A DNA stretch of 64,000 bases from Plasmodium relictum (taxonomy: Eukaryota; Apicomplexa; Aconoidasida; Haemosporida; Plasmodiidae). The notes under the pieces were generated by a model. The model was not told the DNA's origin. It was given only the letters and a program-made list of their open reading frames with translations, and did no database searches. Numbering within the stretch: the stretch's first letter is position 1; each line of letters begins with the position of its first letter. Both the position numbers and the translations under genes were made by a program. Where the stretch lies: assembly GCF_900005765.1 (NCBI RefSeq), contig NC_041687.1, forward strand, positions 1,178,001 through 1,242,000, given 5' to 3'. This document shows, piece by piece, positions 48,197 through 60,900 of this stretch.

Positions 48197-49679
48197 CTTA
48201 AAAATATGAGAACACCAAAAAAAAGTTAATTTTTCTCAAATATTTATTTTTATACTTACACAATAATAAATTTTTTTTACACTTTCAAAAGAACTAATTT
48301 ACTTTTTTATTTATATTTAATATCAATGTGCTTTAGTCATGCAAGTCAAAAAATAAATCTAAACAGTTAAAAATTTTTAAGAAAAAATATTTGAATCATT
48401 GAATTTCTTATTTTCATGGTGAAATTTACACATTTTTAATTTTTATTTATTTGAAGATTTACAAGAGTAAGGATAATTAGCATAATTTTATTTACTATGC
48501 TATTGCTTCTAGTGTAAAGGTAATGATAGCTAAATATTATTCATTATTCATTCCCTTGGAGAAAAAAAATGATTAAAAAAAATCAAAAAAATTAAAAAAT
48601 GAAGAAGTAAAAAAGAAAAGAAGCAAAAATGCATAAAACATTAAATTGTAATTTTTTAATTTGTTTTTCTATATATTTATTTTTTTTTTACTTTTCAATG
48701 TAAATTTTAATCGTATTATGTAATATATAAGATAGAGTATTTAATAATTTGTTCATTAAAATGAGAAAAGCTAAACAACTTTCTATTTCAGATATTTATA
48801 AGAACCATTTTTTTTTTATTATATATATATGAAATGAAGAAATATTTTCTGAAAAAGTAAATAAAATTTAAATCTTTTTTTTTCCTCAAAAAAGTTTTTG
48901 ATGAATTCTTTTTTTTTTTTTGTTCTTCAAGGTTATGAGAAAGTTCAATGTTTCCATAAAAATCTTATAAAAAAAAAAAAATAGAAATTATATTTATAAT
49001 TATTCATAGAAAAAAAAAAAAAAAAAAAAATTTAAGCACTTAAAGATATGATGTTACATATTTATTATAAAATAAGTTAATTTCTTATTATTAAAAAATA
49101 GATTACACACTCTATTACAAAGAAGTGATTTCCATATAAAATAGTTTATGTTACACACAACAGAGAAAATATATCTATATTTAAATATAAACGTATACCC
49201 TGTAAATACAAGAAAATTATTATTATGATATTATAATTATAATTTTTATAAAAAAAATTGTTTGATAAAAATTATATATAAGCTTAATATATTTTTTACT
49301 TTTGTTTTTTTTGTTTTATATTTTCATTTTAAGAAATTGCTTTTTTTTTAAATGTATTAATTTATGTATATTAATATAAAAAGCAATAATCTTAACTTTA
49401 TATAATGCTTTTAAAGTTATATTTAAAATATTATGTTTTTTTTTTTTTTCATAAAATGTTTAAAATGTGTATTCATAAGTATATAAAAATTTAAAATTTT
49501 CTACATTTATTTGATGTTATTTAAAAGAAAATAATGCTAAATGTACTTATTTTTATTTTTACATTTTTTAGCGTAAAGGTTAATTTACATGGAAAATAAT
49601 GAATTTTAAAATGTAATTTCCCTATTACTTTTGCCTTTTTTTTTTATGTATTTTTTTTTTTTTATTTATTTTTAAAAAG

Positions 49680-52600
49680 ATGCAGTATGTTTTATATGTG
49701 TTTTCCTTAATTTTTTTTAAATTTCAATATTATAAAGATATTAGTAGCCCTAGGTTTTTAAATAAATTTCAGATTGATAATACTAAAGTAATAAGGAAAA
49801 AATATAGAATTTTATCTAAATCCTCAGTAAATAAGACAATTAATTTTGATGAATTAGCAAGTAATTATAGACCCCTGTTTGATGCTTATGAAATATCAGA
49901 AAATTTTAAAAATCAAATAAATGGAAAAAATATTTCAGAAAAAAATAAAAATGCTAATCATAATATAATTCCATCATTTTTGAACTCTGGCATCAACTCA
50001 AGATTTAGTTTAAACAAAGAAAAGAAAACAGATAAAAAAGATAATTTAATAAAGAAAAATTTTGATCATTACTCAATTGTAACAAATTCTCTTGAATTAT
50101 TGAACGATATCAAAGTAGATGCATCCGATTTATCTAAACTTAGCATAAACAATTTAAGCATACCATACAATGAACAAACAAAAGAGTTATTTACTCATCA
50201 AAGAAATATAGTCATCAGTAATAAAGGAAATAGGAAATATAAAATAGTTTTAATGACAAAAAATCCCAAATTTGTTCGTGCAAATAATAAATATTCGAAT
50301 GAAAAAAAAACTTTTATTGAAAAAGAGGAAAATATTGAAGATTTATCTGATAAAAATACTAATTTATATAGTGGATCTGGAACATTATATTTTGATAATA
50401 CTTCTAATGACGAAAATATATATAACTCTATTAAGGAGAAACATAATCAAGAAAAAGTAATTGATAATAAAAAAAATACTGGAAGAAGTGTCTTAAAAAG
50501 AATATTAAATTTTCTAAGTTTTAGAAGTGATCCTCATGATAATGTTAGTCTTTTAGATGAAACGATAAATAAAAATAATGATAATAAAGAGAATTTAAAT
50601 AAAGAATCAAATGCTTTAAATAATGATAACAACAATGAAAATTTTAATAAAAGTCCAAATGATAATCTTGATAATAATAACAAAAACGCGGACATTAGCA
50701 AATTAGCAGATCAGTACTTATTAAATTTAAAAAATATAGATTCTTCATGGCAAGAGTTAATACTTGTTCTTAGAGGAGAATTGGATTTACATTCTTCACA
50801 TATGAAAAATCTTATAGTAGAAACAAAAAATAAACTAGAAAGCTACATTAAGAAGAATTTTAATCAAGTAGATAAAATTTCTTATGATGTATCATCCCCA
50901 ATAAATTTCATATGTTTTTTTTTCCCGAATGTTTTTAATATGGATAATTTGAGTTTATTAAAAGAAGCTTTAACTATAATTTATGATGAATTAAAAGATT
51001 ATACTGAAAGTTGGAATTTTTCTAATTCATATGTTGTAGATGAAGTAAAAGAAGAAAATTTTAATAAAGAAACGAAGGAAAAAAAATATAAAAAAAAAAA
51101 AAAAAAGTTATATAATGTAAAATATTCCTTCTTACGTAAATATATGAGTATGGATTCATTATTATCACTATTTAGTAGGAATAAAAAAAAAACTGAAGAT
51201 ATTGAAAATGAAATATTCAATTTTTTACCCAAGGAATTAAGAAATTATTCTACATGGAATTTATCTGTAATAAGAGTATTTAATGCTTGGTTTTTGGCAG
51301 GTTATGGAAACAAGAACATAAAAGTGTGTATAATAGATTCAGGTGTTGATTTAAAGCATACTGATTTAATTAAAAATCTCTATGTTCCTGAATATGATGA
51401 AAAATATGAAATGTCAGAAGATTTTTATGATTTCATGGTTAAAAACCCAATGGATTCATCAGGTCATGGAACACATGTTACTGGAATTATTGGTGGATCA
51501 GCAAATGATTTTGGTGTAGTTGGTGTATCTCCCAATGTTAAATTAATTTCTTTACGTTTTATTGATGGTAAAAAATTTGGAGATAGTTTTCATATAATTA
51601 AAGCTTTAAATGTGTGTATAATAAATAAAGCACCAATTATTAATGCAAGTTGGGGTTCTAGTAGATATGATTCAAGTGTTCATTTAGCTGTTAAAAGATT
51701 AAAAAATACTCTAAATGGGAAAGGAAGTATTTTTGTAGCAGCAGCAGGAAACAAATCTAAAGATAATGATATTTTTCCTTTATATCCTTCTAGTTTTAAG
51801 TTACCTCACATGCTAAGGTATATTCTTTTTTTTTTCAAATTTACATTATTTATATTTTTCTTCCATAATTATACTTTTATTTTTCTATATTATACTTCTT
51901 TTTTTTTTAATGTCTCCTTTGAAATTTTATTTATTTCTTTATTATTTTTATTATTATTTTTTTTTTTAGTGTTGCATCGATAAGTAAAAATCTAGAATTA
52001 TCTTTATTTTCTAATTATGGAGCAAATAGTGTACATATAATGGCTCCAGGGCATCATATATATTCTACTATACCTAATAATTCCTACAGAATGAGTACAG
52101 GTACGTCTATGGCAGCTCCTCATGTATGTGGTGTTAGTGCTTTAATATACTCCGTATGTCACAATCAAGGTTTTATACCAGAAGCAGAAGATGTCATAGA
52201 TATTTTAATTAGAACATCTATTAGAATTTTGTCAAAAGAAAAGAAAACAATTCATGAAAGTCTAGTAAATGCAGAGGCAGCTGTATTAACTACTTTATTA
52301 GGGGGTTTGTGGATGCAAATTGATTGTCATTTTGTGAAATTTTATTTAGATAAGGGGAAAAAAAAGCATATACCTATAGTATTTTCAGCTTATAAGGAAG
52401 GGATATATGAAACCGATATAGTTATAGCAATTATGCCCACTGATAAATCCTCTAATGTTTATGGAGAAGTTCATATTCCTATTAAAATAGTAACAAATAC
52501 CAAATTGCCAAATTTTAAAGAATCACCAAGATTTGGAAAGAATTATGTTATTGGTGAAGATGAAGCAACGAATGATGAACTGTTATCTTTCATTTGTGAA

Positions 52601-53014
52601 AATGCTATATATAATTTGCAAGAATATGACATCAATTTGATTATTATATCATTAGTTTTATTGTCAGTTGTATTTATATTCGTATTAATAGGAACTATTT
52701 ATTTTTTTAAAAGAAAAAAAAAAAATAATGCAAATGATAAAAACAATGAAGATTTTTATAAGGATCAAAAAGATCTAAATGAATTTTTAAAAGCAAATAA
52801 TAAAGAGGATAAAGGAATTACAGACAAATTAGCAAACAGTATCAACTTTATAAATAAAAAATCAAAAAATAATCAAAATAAAGACGATGGTAATCAAAAC
52901 GAAATTTTTCATTTCTTTCAGGAAGTGAGACCTTTGATTGAAGGTAAAGAAATAAAAGAGTCACCTGATGAAAGTATTAATTCAATTGATATTTCAAATA
53001 TGTTTGTTGAATAA
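49680..53014 (+). CDS. SUB2: Subtilisin-like protease 2 (SUB2), type I membrane sheddase, two exons
   Basis: Exon 1 is 49680-51817 and exon 2 is 51970-53014 (CTAAG|GTATAT...TTTTTTAG|T), giving 1060 aa. It has an N-terminal signal sequence ([12 protein letters not shown]), a long Asn/Lys-rich prodomain to about residue 530, and a subtilase catalytic domain. The triad is Asp553 in IIDSGVD, His596 in SGHGTHVTG and Ser759 in GTSMAAPHV; oxyanion Asn691 is in VAAAGN. A single membrane span lies near 936-958 ([20 protein letters not shown]), followed by a charged cytoplasmic tail of about 100 residues. This layout and the synteny identify SUB2, the micronemal protease that sheds MSP1 and AMA1 complexes during red-cell invasion. 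It is shorter than the P. falciparum protein as I remember it (about 1340 aa), mainly in the prodomain. Confidence 0.95.
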
Positions 53015-53803
53015 GACCATGTAATAAAAAAAATAATGATAAAAAATATATATAAAAAAAAAAAAAAAACTTTTTAAAGTACTGAATTTTTATTCATATT
53101 TTTTATTTTATAATTACAATATAATACTTCATGATATTTCTCCATTTCAAAATAAGTTTTACATAATTTTATTCATTTTTTTTCATATATTTTTTGTTTA
53201 CAACTTTTTATATTATTTATATTTTATTTTAATATTATTTGTATTATTTCCTCTATAATTTTTTTTTTTAGTAACAGTTCCATTTTAATATTTTTAAAAT
53301 TTGATATTTTTCTTTTTTGTTAGAATACTACACTTTTATTCTTTTCATATGTTTTTTTTTTTTTTTAAATTTAAGAAAAAAAAAAATCATAAATATATAT
53401 AATTTTTTAATTTTTTTAAAATAATAGAAATATCTGTTACAAAGCTTTAAAATAAAGAATATTTTCAATATAAAAACATTAAAAAAATTAAGTATACAAG
53501 TACAGATATATTTAACTTTATAATACAATATACCTTTGTGAATATAAATTTATTCAATATACTAAAATATATTTTCAAAAAAAAATAACTAAATACATGA
53601 CTTTTTTTTTTGTTAAAATATAAAATAACTCTTAACTTATATCCTTCTCTAAAGTATTTACACGGTTAACTTCATTTGAATTAATATTAATATATATTTA
53701 CAATGCAAAAAAAAAAAAAAAAGAGCGTAAGTACAAAATTTATAATACAATTTTAATTATATTTTAAAAAAAAAATGCAAATTAATTGATAACTTAAGAT
53801 TGT
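53015..53803. other. Spacer between SUB2 and U2 snRNA
   Basis: About 790 bases downstream of the SUB2 stop and the U2 3' end. A+T-rich. The 53328-53528 (-) frame is poly-Lys/Phe low complexity and looks like chance. Confidence 0.6.
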
Positions 53804-54000
53804 AAGGGTGCACTGTACAAACCTTTTGTGCAAGGGTAAGGCAACGCGCGAAAGGTTATAAGAAGCAAGCTTCAAATTATCCTTTCCCCTATCAAAAATT
53901 TATGTGAAATTGATAAGGTCTCTATTGAGACCATATCAGCTATCACGCTGATAAGAACAGGTACTACAAATTGATCTTAGCCAAGAGGCCGAGAAGGGGT
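53804..54000 (-). ncRNA. U2: U2 spliceosomal snRNA
   Basis: An island of balanced composition in A+T-rich DNA. Read on the minus strand, the 5' end is CCCCTTCTCGGCCTCTTGGC, followed by TAAGATCAATTTGTAGTACC, the nearly invariant U2 5' domain. It includes the GTAGTA branch-site recognition sequence. A stem-loop IIa-like helix (TTATCAGCGTGATAGCTGATA), a hairpin (GGTCTCAATAGAGACC), an Sm site (AAATTTTTG) and 3' stem-loops (…CCCTTGCAC…GTGCACCC) follow. Length about 197 nt fits U2. Ends are estimated to within a few bases. It is transcribed away from the uS9m gene. Confidence 0.96.
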
Positions 54001-54556
54001 GAATAATAGTAAGAGTAATTTGTCATAATGTATATTTTTCCCTATGAAAATTGTACTTATTCATGATTTATTTTTTTTTTTTCTTCTTTCGATAAAAAAT
54101 AAAAGATAATTTATATATATATTAAATAAAAAAAAACTATCTATTAATATTAAAATTAAAAATATTAAAAAATTATAATGTCAAGTTTTATAAAATTATT
54201 AATCATATTCTTAATTTCTTTTTATTTTAATTCAAACAAGTTTTTTTTTTTTAACATTTTTTTCTGCTCCAGTTAAAAAAAAATACATAACTAAAAATAC
54301 AAAAGAAAAAAATTAACAAATTTAAAATAATAAAAGAAAAAAAAATAAAATAAAATGGGAAAAAAAGAACTTTAAAAAAAATAAAAGATTATAAACTTAA
54401 AATAATGCAACGCATTTTTCCCTTTAAAAAAAAAAGTTTAATATCACACACTATATAAAAAATGAAAAAAAAAAATATATATATATGTATATAAAATAAG
54501 TTCATAATACCATAAATTTATTTTACAAAAATAACATAATTTTTTATTGTATAAAT
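54001..54556. other. Divergent promoter between U2 snRNA and uS9m
   Basis: 556 bases, A+T-rich, with A runs. It must hold the snRNA promoter and the uS9m 5' UTR. I recognise no specific element by eye. Confidence 0.5.
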
Positions 54557-54575
54557 GTGCCTTTATTTAATATGA
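54555..54575 (+). promoter_or_regulatory. Upstream ORF overlapping the uS9m start codon
   Basis: ATG TGC CTT TAT TTA ATA TGA: six codons and a stop. The TGA overlaps the main ATG as ATGA. This is the classic arrangement for termination-reinitiation control, but a function is inference and transcript ends are unknown. Confidence 0.4.
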
Positions 54576-55450
54576 AATGGGTAAGTAGGTTCACGAGTAA
54601 ACTAAAAAGATATAATAATAATGTAAAAAGGAATATTTTTATTATAAATATGTATCAGTATAGCTCAAAAAATGAAATAAATAATAAAAAGAAAAATGAT
54701 TATATTTTATCACTAGATGAAGCATTATATTTGTCAAAAGAAATGGGTATTAAGACAACCACAGAGATACAAAAAATCATTATGAGATCACCTCCTTTTT
54801 CCTCAGATGCAAGCCCCTTTGTTATTGAAAATTTTTTAAGTAATATAAAAAAGGATGATGATTTAAATGAAATAATAAAAATTGATAGAAAAATTAAAGA
54901 TTTAGAGGAAGAAAAAGAAGAAAAAAAAAAGGAAGATGCATTGAATACTCCTCACATAAATGAAAACGAAAAGAAAGGTAATAATATTATAAATAAATTT
55001 CTGATTAGTAATTTTAACAAAAAAAGAAACAAGACATTTTTCCATGATAATAAAGAGTGGTTAGAAGAATCAGAAGGAATAGGTACAAATAAAAGATCTT
55101 GTGCATATGTATATATAAAAAGAGGTTCTGGAGTTGTCAAAATAAATAATCAAGAAGATTTATATATTAGATGGCCTTATTTCTATAACAGAATTGATGT
55201 ATTGGAACCTTTTTATTTAACAAATACAGAATGCATATATGATGTATTTATAAAATTAAAAGGAGGGGGAATAAGTGGCCAATCTAAAGCTGCTAGATTA
55301 GCTATAGGAAGAGCCTTATTAAATGCTTGCCCACTTATTTATAATGATCTAGTACAACATGATATTTTATATGAAGATATGAGACAAAAATTCCCTAAAA
55401 TGCCAGGAAGAAAAAAATCAAGGTCCATGAAGCAGTGGTCAAAAAGATAA
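54572..55450 (+). CDS. Mitochondrial small-subunit ribosomal protein uS9 (S9)
   Basis: A single exon of 292 aa. The start is the ATG at 54572, since no in-frame ATG lies upstream. The N-terminus is basic, lacks acidic residues over the first 40 or so and has no hydrophobic signal core (MKWVSRFTSKLKRYNNNVKR), consistent with a mitochondrial presequence rather than a bipartite apicoplast leader. A long lineage-specific middle region follows. The C-terminal 125 residues are the uS9 fold: SCAYVYIKRGSGVVKINNQ, then LKGGGISGQSKAARLAIGRA, and the hallmark tail GRKKSRSMKQWSKR that reaches the P-site tRNA in ribosomes. The extended N-terminus argues against the cytosolic protein. Confidence 0.9.
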   Translation: MKWVSRFTSKLKRYNNNVKRNIFIINMYQYSSKNEINNKKKNDYILSLDEALYLSKEMGIKTTTEIQKIIMRSPPFSSDASPFVIENFLSNIKKDDDLNEIIKIDRKIKDLEEEKEEKKKEDALNTPHINENEKKGNNIINKFLISNFNKKRNKTFFHDNKEWLEESEGIGTNKRSCAYVYIKRGSGVVKINNQEDLYIRWPYFYNRIDVLEPFYLTNTECIYDVFIKLKGGGISGQSKAARLAIGRALLNACPLIYNDLVQHDILYEDMRQKFPKMPGRKKSRSMKQWSKR

Positions 55451-55961
55451 ATATTTTTAATTTTTTTTTTTCGTATAGTAGTTCATTTTTCATAATACAT
55501 ACATAAAAAAAAAGGAAGAGGAAACAAATATAATTACTGTAAAAGTTAAGGTTATAAGATAAAATTAAAGTATAATTTTAAAAATTATATAATTAACACT
55601 TTATATATATTATTATTATTTTTTATTTTTTTAATACCAAAAAACAATGAAAAATGGGCACAAATTTAGATAGAACGAGCTCAAAAAATGAGAAAAAAAA
55701 AATTTTAATCTAATTATATTTTTTAAATAAAAGAGATATGAAATTGTAAATTAAACAAAAGTACAAGGCACATAGACAAATAACAATAAAAAAAAATTAA
55801 TAAATATAAATATTAGGGAAAAAAAAAAAATTGTAATTTTATTCATAAATTTTTACTTTTTTTTTTTTTTTTAATTAGAATTTTCATTCTAATACAACTT
55901 TTAATTTTTATAATTGTCCAAATATATTCACATAAAATAATAATATATTTGTTTCTTTTTT
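55451..55961. other. Convergent spacer
   Basis: 511 bases between the uS9m stop and the stop of the 423-aa gene. A+T-rich with a poly(T) at about 55857-55872. Nothing else is seen. Confidence 0.6.
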
Positions 55962-57233
55962 TTATATCATATATCTACCGTTACATACACTTTTATTTAC
56001 TCTCTCTGTTTTTTGTATTTCAAGATTTAAAGAAATTTTTAAATTTTTATCATTTTCATTTTCTTCATTTTTTAATAAATTTTTCAACTTCTCATTAGAC
56101 TTTTCTAACTGTTCTTTTGTTACGAAATAGATATCTTTTTTATATCCTTTTTTAATTTTTTCAGTTTTTAATTTCTTTATATTATCATTTTCATTTGTTT
56201 TCCAATATTTGCCTAATTCTGCATCTATAGCATTATGAATGTATGGGCATACAAGTAAGTCTTCTAAAAATTTAGCATAAGTATTTAAACGACTAAAAGG
56301 AATAGTACAATTTTTAGGATGCTTTGTTTTTCTGTTATTAACAGGCAAAATAATATCAGGAATGTATCCATTTAATAATTCTTTTTTTTTAATTTCAGAC
56401 AAATTTTTATCACATATAATATTTTTATTTTTTGTATAAAAAGTGTGTATTCCTAAATTGTGCATTTCATTTTCTTTTATTTTTAACATAAAAGTTTTAT
56501 CTTTATCATTTAATTTTTCATATTTTTTTTCTAATGATTCCTCTTTTTTTTTTTTTTTTTCTAAATTAGTTTCCACCTTTTTTTTTGGTCTTTCATTTAA
56601 TAGCATTCTTTTCAGAAAATATTCATCATCATATCCGTAGTATTTTCTATATATATCTTCGTCTTCTTCCATCTCCATTTTTTTCCCATAAAAATAATAT
56701 TTTCCTCTTTCATCTTTTCTTTTTATTTCATAAGGTTTTTTAAAAAAATACTCATAATCCCTTGCAGCTACATATTCTATATAATCTTCATAAAACATCA
56801 CTTCTCCATCATATATTTTTTTCCTTAAACTTTTTTTTTTTTTCTTTTTATCATTCTGTAATTTATTAGGTACAAAAATCTTTAAGTCACTATTGTAATA
56901 ATTTATATCATCTTTCTTTTCTCCATTTTTTTTATTTATGTTATCATATATTAATTCCTTTTTTAATTCATCAAGTTTATCAATTTTATTATCTTGAGAA
57001 TACTTGTATGCACATACAGGTAATTTGCTATACAATTTAACGTAATTGTTTTCTTTATATTTTTTATATAATTCTGAGTAACTTGTTGCATCTTTATAAT
57101 ATCTCAAATGTAGTTCATCTAATACAGATTCAGATGAATCTAAAATAAATTTTTTTTTTTCTGTTAATGGAGTTTCAATATCATTATAATTTAAATTTTT
57201 ATTTAAAATTTTACAGTTGTACAACTTTTCCAT
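55962..57233 (-). CDS. Conserved Plasmodium protein, unknown function (423 aa)
   Basis: A single exon with an ATG start and a TAA stop. The protein is strongly charged (Lys, Glu, Asp, Tyr). It has a helical N-terminal part (SVLDELHLRYYKDATSYSEL), several poly-Lys patches, and a more conserved-looking stretch near two thirds (TIPFSRLNTYAKFLEDLLV, CPYIHNAIDAELGKYW) with mixed hydrophobic residues. There is no signal peptide or membrane span. I do not recognise the family. It runs in the same direction as the 1782-aa gene upstream, 722 bases apart. Confidence 0.82.
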   Translation of the reverse strand: MEKLYNCKILNKNLNYNDIETPLTEKKKFILDSSESVLDELHLRYYKDATSYSELYKKYKENNYVKLYSKLPVCAYKYSQDNKIDKLDELKKELIYDNINKKNGEKKDDINYYNSDLKIFVPNKLQNDKKKKKKSLRKKIYDGEVMFYEDYIEYVAARDYEYFFKKPYEIKRKDERGKYYFYGKKMEMEEDEDIYRKYYGYDDEYFLKRMLLNERPKKKVETNLEKKKKKEESLEKKYEKLNDKDKTFMLKIKENEMHNLGIHTFYTKNKNIICDKNLSEIKKKELLNGYIPDIILPVNNRKTKHPKNCTIPFSRLNTYAKFLEDLLVCPYIHNAIDAELGKYWKTNENDNIKKLKTEKIKKGYKKDIYFVTKEQLEKSNEKLKNLLKNEENENDKNLKISLNLEIQKTERVNKSVCNGRYMI

Positions 57234-57955
57234 TTTTATATGTAAAGAAAAAAAAAAAAAGAAAAAATATTAACATGAAACAATTTTTTTTTTTTAATTA
57301 TTAGACAAATAAAAACAAATGACATAATTTAAAATAAAAACAATGTTCCATTTTAACATTAATTATTTTTTTTTTTTTCTTCATTTTTTATTATTCATAC
57401 AAAGTATGATACAATTTTTTTGCAATAAAAATAATACGCTGTTTTAAATAAAAAAAATATCAAAATATGTAAAATATACACTTATATTAGTACAATTATA
57501 ATAATTAAAATTAAAATATTAAGTTCTAAAAAAAAAAAAAAATATACTAATCTAAATATATATTCTTAATTTTTAAATGGGGCATTAAAAAATATATGAA
57601 ATAAAAAATAATAAAGAATCAAACAATTTTATATTTATATTAATTTTAAATAAAACAGAGAGAAAAAATTTTAACAACAAATATGCATCCAGTGCATTTT
57701 TCTATAAAATATACACACAATTTTTTATAGTTATTTTTATGTGACTAATATAAAAAAAAAAAATTTCATTTTTTTGCATTTCATCTTTTTATAATTTCTT
57801 AAAAAAAAAAGTAAAGGCTTCTATTAAGATATTGGCATGATACTATATATTTTATTCTATCCCTCTTTAATTTTAACACTTTTTTGTTAATTTGTTTGTT
57901 TTTTTTTCCTTCTCGTTTTATTTTTTTATTATTTTTTTTTTATTGAAAAAAGGAG
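57234..57955. other. Intergenic spacer
   Basis: 722 bases between co-directional minus-strand genes: 3' UTR of the 1782-aa gene and promoter of the 423-aa gene. A+T-rich homopolymer runs only. Confidence 0.6.
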
Positions 57956-60900
57956 TCAAATCTCAATATCAGTAAAATCTATACTAATTCTATAGTTATT
58001 TAATGTATTAATGTCATTATAAAAATGTGAATATGGTAAGATAACATATTTTTGCATATTGGAATTTTTTCTATTTGTTAGTTTATTGGAGTTTTCTTCT
58101 TTATTAATAATATTCTTCGAAAGAGTAAATAACTGATCATTATTTGCATCTATATCAGATAAAGATTCATTTTCATAAGAACTTGAATCATCAAAAATAT
58201 TAATATTAATATGAAAATGATTAAATTCATTTTTTTTTAAAGTTTTAAAATAAAGTAAGAAACATTTTTCGTCCAGAATACTATAATTTTTTGTACTTTC
58301 ATTAAATAAATTTTTAGCTTCACGTAAAATCTTCTTTGCACAAACATAAAAAAATATAGGGAATATTAATAACCCTAAAGTATTCCGAGGTATTGAAATT
58401 TCGTTCAATGTAAGATACATGTAGACAAACTTTTCTTCATTTGAATCACACTTTTCAAATTCGAAGTATTCATTATTTTCTAATTTTATTTTCATTTTAT
58501 ATAATTGTGTTAAAGGTAGAGGTATGCATATTTTTGATCGTAAAGAAATATTTTTTATCACAGGAGAATATATCCAAACTCGTGATAATTGAGCATTGTT
58601 CTTTTTTATAAAATAATTGGAATTATCATTTTGATTTACATTATTTACATGAATTGGGCAAATACCAAAAAATGGTAATGAACCAATAGATATATAATTA
58701 CCTATAAACTCTATTGAATTGCTATTACAAGTTTTAAAAAAATATTTTTTTTCATTATTTTTATTTTCACTGTTTGTATTTAATTTCTGTAAATTATTTA
58801 ATTCATCTTCTTTATATACTATATCTTTCTTAAGATCACTGGTCTTTTGACTAAAATCATTATCTTTATGAAAATAATTTATGGATGAATGAAAGTACTT
58901 AAAAAAACGACAGCCATAATAACATTCATATTCTAAATTGAAATATAAATATATATTTGGATTATTTTTAAGTTGATATAGTTGTAAATAATCATAATTA
59001 TTTATAAAGTTTTTAAACAAGTAACTATTACGCTTACTATATGTATTAACTATATCTTTACATAAGTAAAGAGAAAAGTCATTTTGCAATTTAAAAAGTA
59101 CTTCACTGAAATTTGCTTTTAATTTTTTGTTGACGAAATCTTTATATTTATTAATGTTGCTAAAGTTATATTTTAGAATAGGTATATCAGCAAATATGTT
59201 TTCTAACTTTTTTTTTATCAATTTAAGATTTTCATGGTAATTAAATTTTAGTGCGCACATAAAAGAATTCACAAAACTTTCTCCGAATGGTATAGAAGAA
59301 TTTTCCTCACAAAAAATATTTTCTGCTTTATTATTATTTTCCTTTTTCTCATTTTCCATTTTATTTAAATGTGGAAAGTTAACAATACTTTTATTTCTAA
59401 ATTTTCTTATAAATATCTCATATTCCTTTAAGTTATAATTTTTTTCTCTCTTCTCATTTAAAATTAAATCCTCTATAAAAAGGAATATCAATGCATTTTT
59501 TAAGAACTCTAAAAAGTTGTTATCAATAAAATATTTGTCAATTACTTCTTTAGCTTTATTTAAAGCAAAATAAATATAAGGATAAAAATTCTTTATAGTA
59601 TTTAGAAATAACTCATGCTCGTGTAAAATGAAAAATCCTTTGTTCAACAAAAAAATTAGAAATATTTCAATTATATCTAATAAATTATATATTAGCTCAT
59701 GATTTTTTAAGTAATGAGGTAAAGAAATATAACATTTATGTAATAAATAGTATATATATTCCATCGTTTTAGAATAATCTATATTCTTATATTCTAAAGA
59801 AGAGTTGTCATTTACTTCTTTCAAATCTTTCTTTTTTAGATAATCCAAGTCATTTTCAATACAGTTAAAGTTGCATGGATCGTTATAATTAAATAGAAGA
59901 ATTACTTCATGATTTTTTTTTTTATTGTAAGTAATATTATTATTTCTATCACCGTCAATATTATAACTGTTATCATTACCAATATTACTATTGTTATCAT
60001 TATCAATATTATTATTATTATTATTGTTATCATCACTGTTCTTAGAATTGTTCGTAAAGGTGAAATTCGTATAATTTGAAATAATACCTTTTCTAGGAGT
60101 TTCTTTTCTTTCATTATTATGTATGAGTAAATTTTTTTCATTTAGTATATGAATTTTTCCAATTTTATTTTTTATTTCTGTTTTCATTATATTATTTTCG
60201 CAATGCTTTCTATTATCTATATTCGTATCATTGAATTTATTTACATTTTTCATATTGTTATTTTTTTCGTGAATACTATTTAAAGAAATAACTTTATGAA
60301 CTATATTTTTAGATTTCTTAAAATTAACTAAATAATTACCATTCATTGAAGGATTATTATCAAAGTTATTGGATGCAACGTTTCTTATGTTTACTTCAAA
60401 TTTTTCATTTTCTAAAGATTTGCATTTGTATAAAATATCATATACTGATATATATACTATTAAATCATTTATTAAACTATTAAAACACTGAAGTTCTATA
60501 ACCCATTTATAAAAAAAACTATTATGGGAAATTTTTATATCGTTTTTCTTTACATTATCATTAAAAGTATCGGATTTTTTATAATCTTTTCTTAATTCAC
60601 TATTTATCTTATTAGTAGTTTCACCTTTATAATTATTTTCATTAATTTTATTTCTATCGTAATTATTATTGTTAAAATTATCGTTCATATTATTCCTATT
60701 AACAGCATAATTATTAATAAAAAATTTATTATTATTTGTTCTATTATTGTTAAAACAACAGTAATATTCAGAATATGAATAATTCATATTAAAATATTCG
60801 TCATTTAAGGAATTATTCACATTTTCAGCATCAGAATATGAAAAAAAAATTTCATTTTTATAAAGTAAACGAAATATTTTCTTATTGAATAGGTCTAAGG

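Larger units (their letters stand above)
46213..49679. other. Divergent intergenic region, 3.5 kb, upstream of SUB2
   Basis: Contains the J-protein promoter and the SUB2 promoter. Notable items are a homopyrimidine CTTTTTTT array (about 47094-47184), a (GA)6 at about 47454-47465, a 5-bp hairpin at 47837-47854, and a mixed-composition patch at 47964-48196 that may be the tail of a small spliced gene or an RNA. The rest is A+T-rich without coding character. Confidence 0.5.

Noticed and set aside
48240-48310. Candidate upstream exon (…KKIYYC) for the small gene near 48 kb
   Set aside because: Both donors tried there (GTAAGT and GTGTAA) create a TGA when joined to the next segment, so it cannot be part of that frame.
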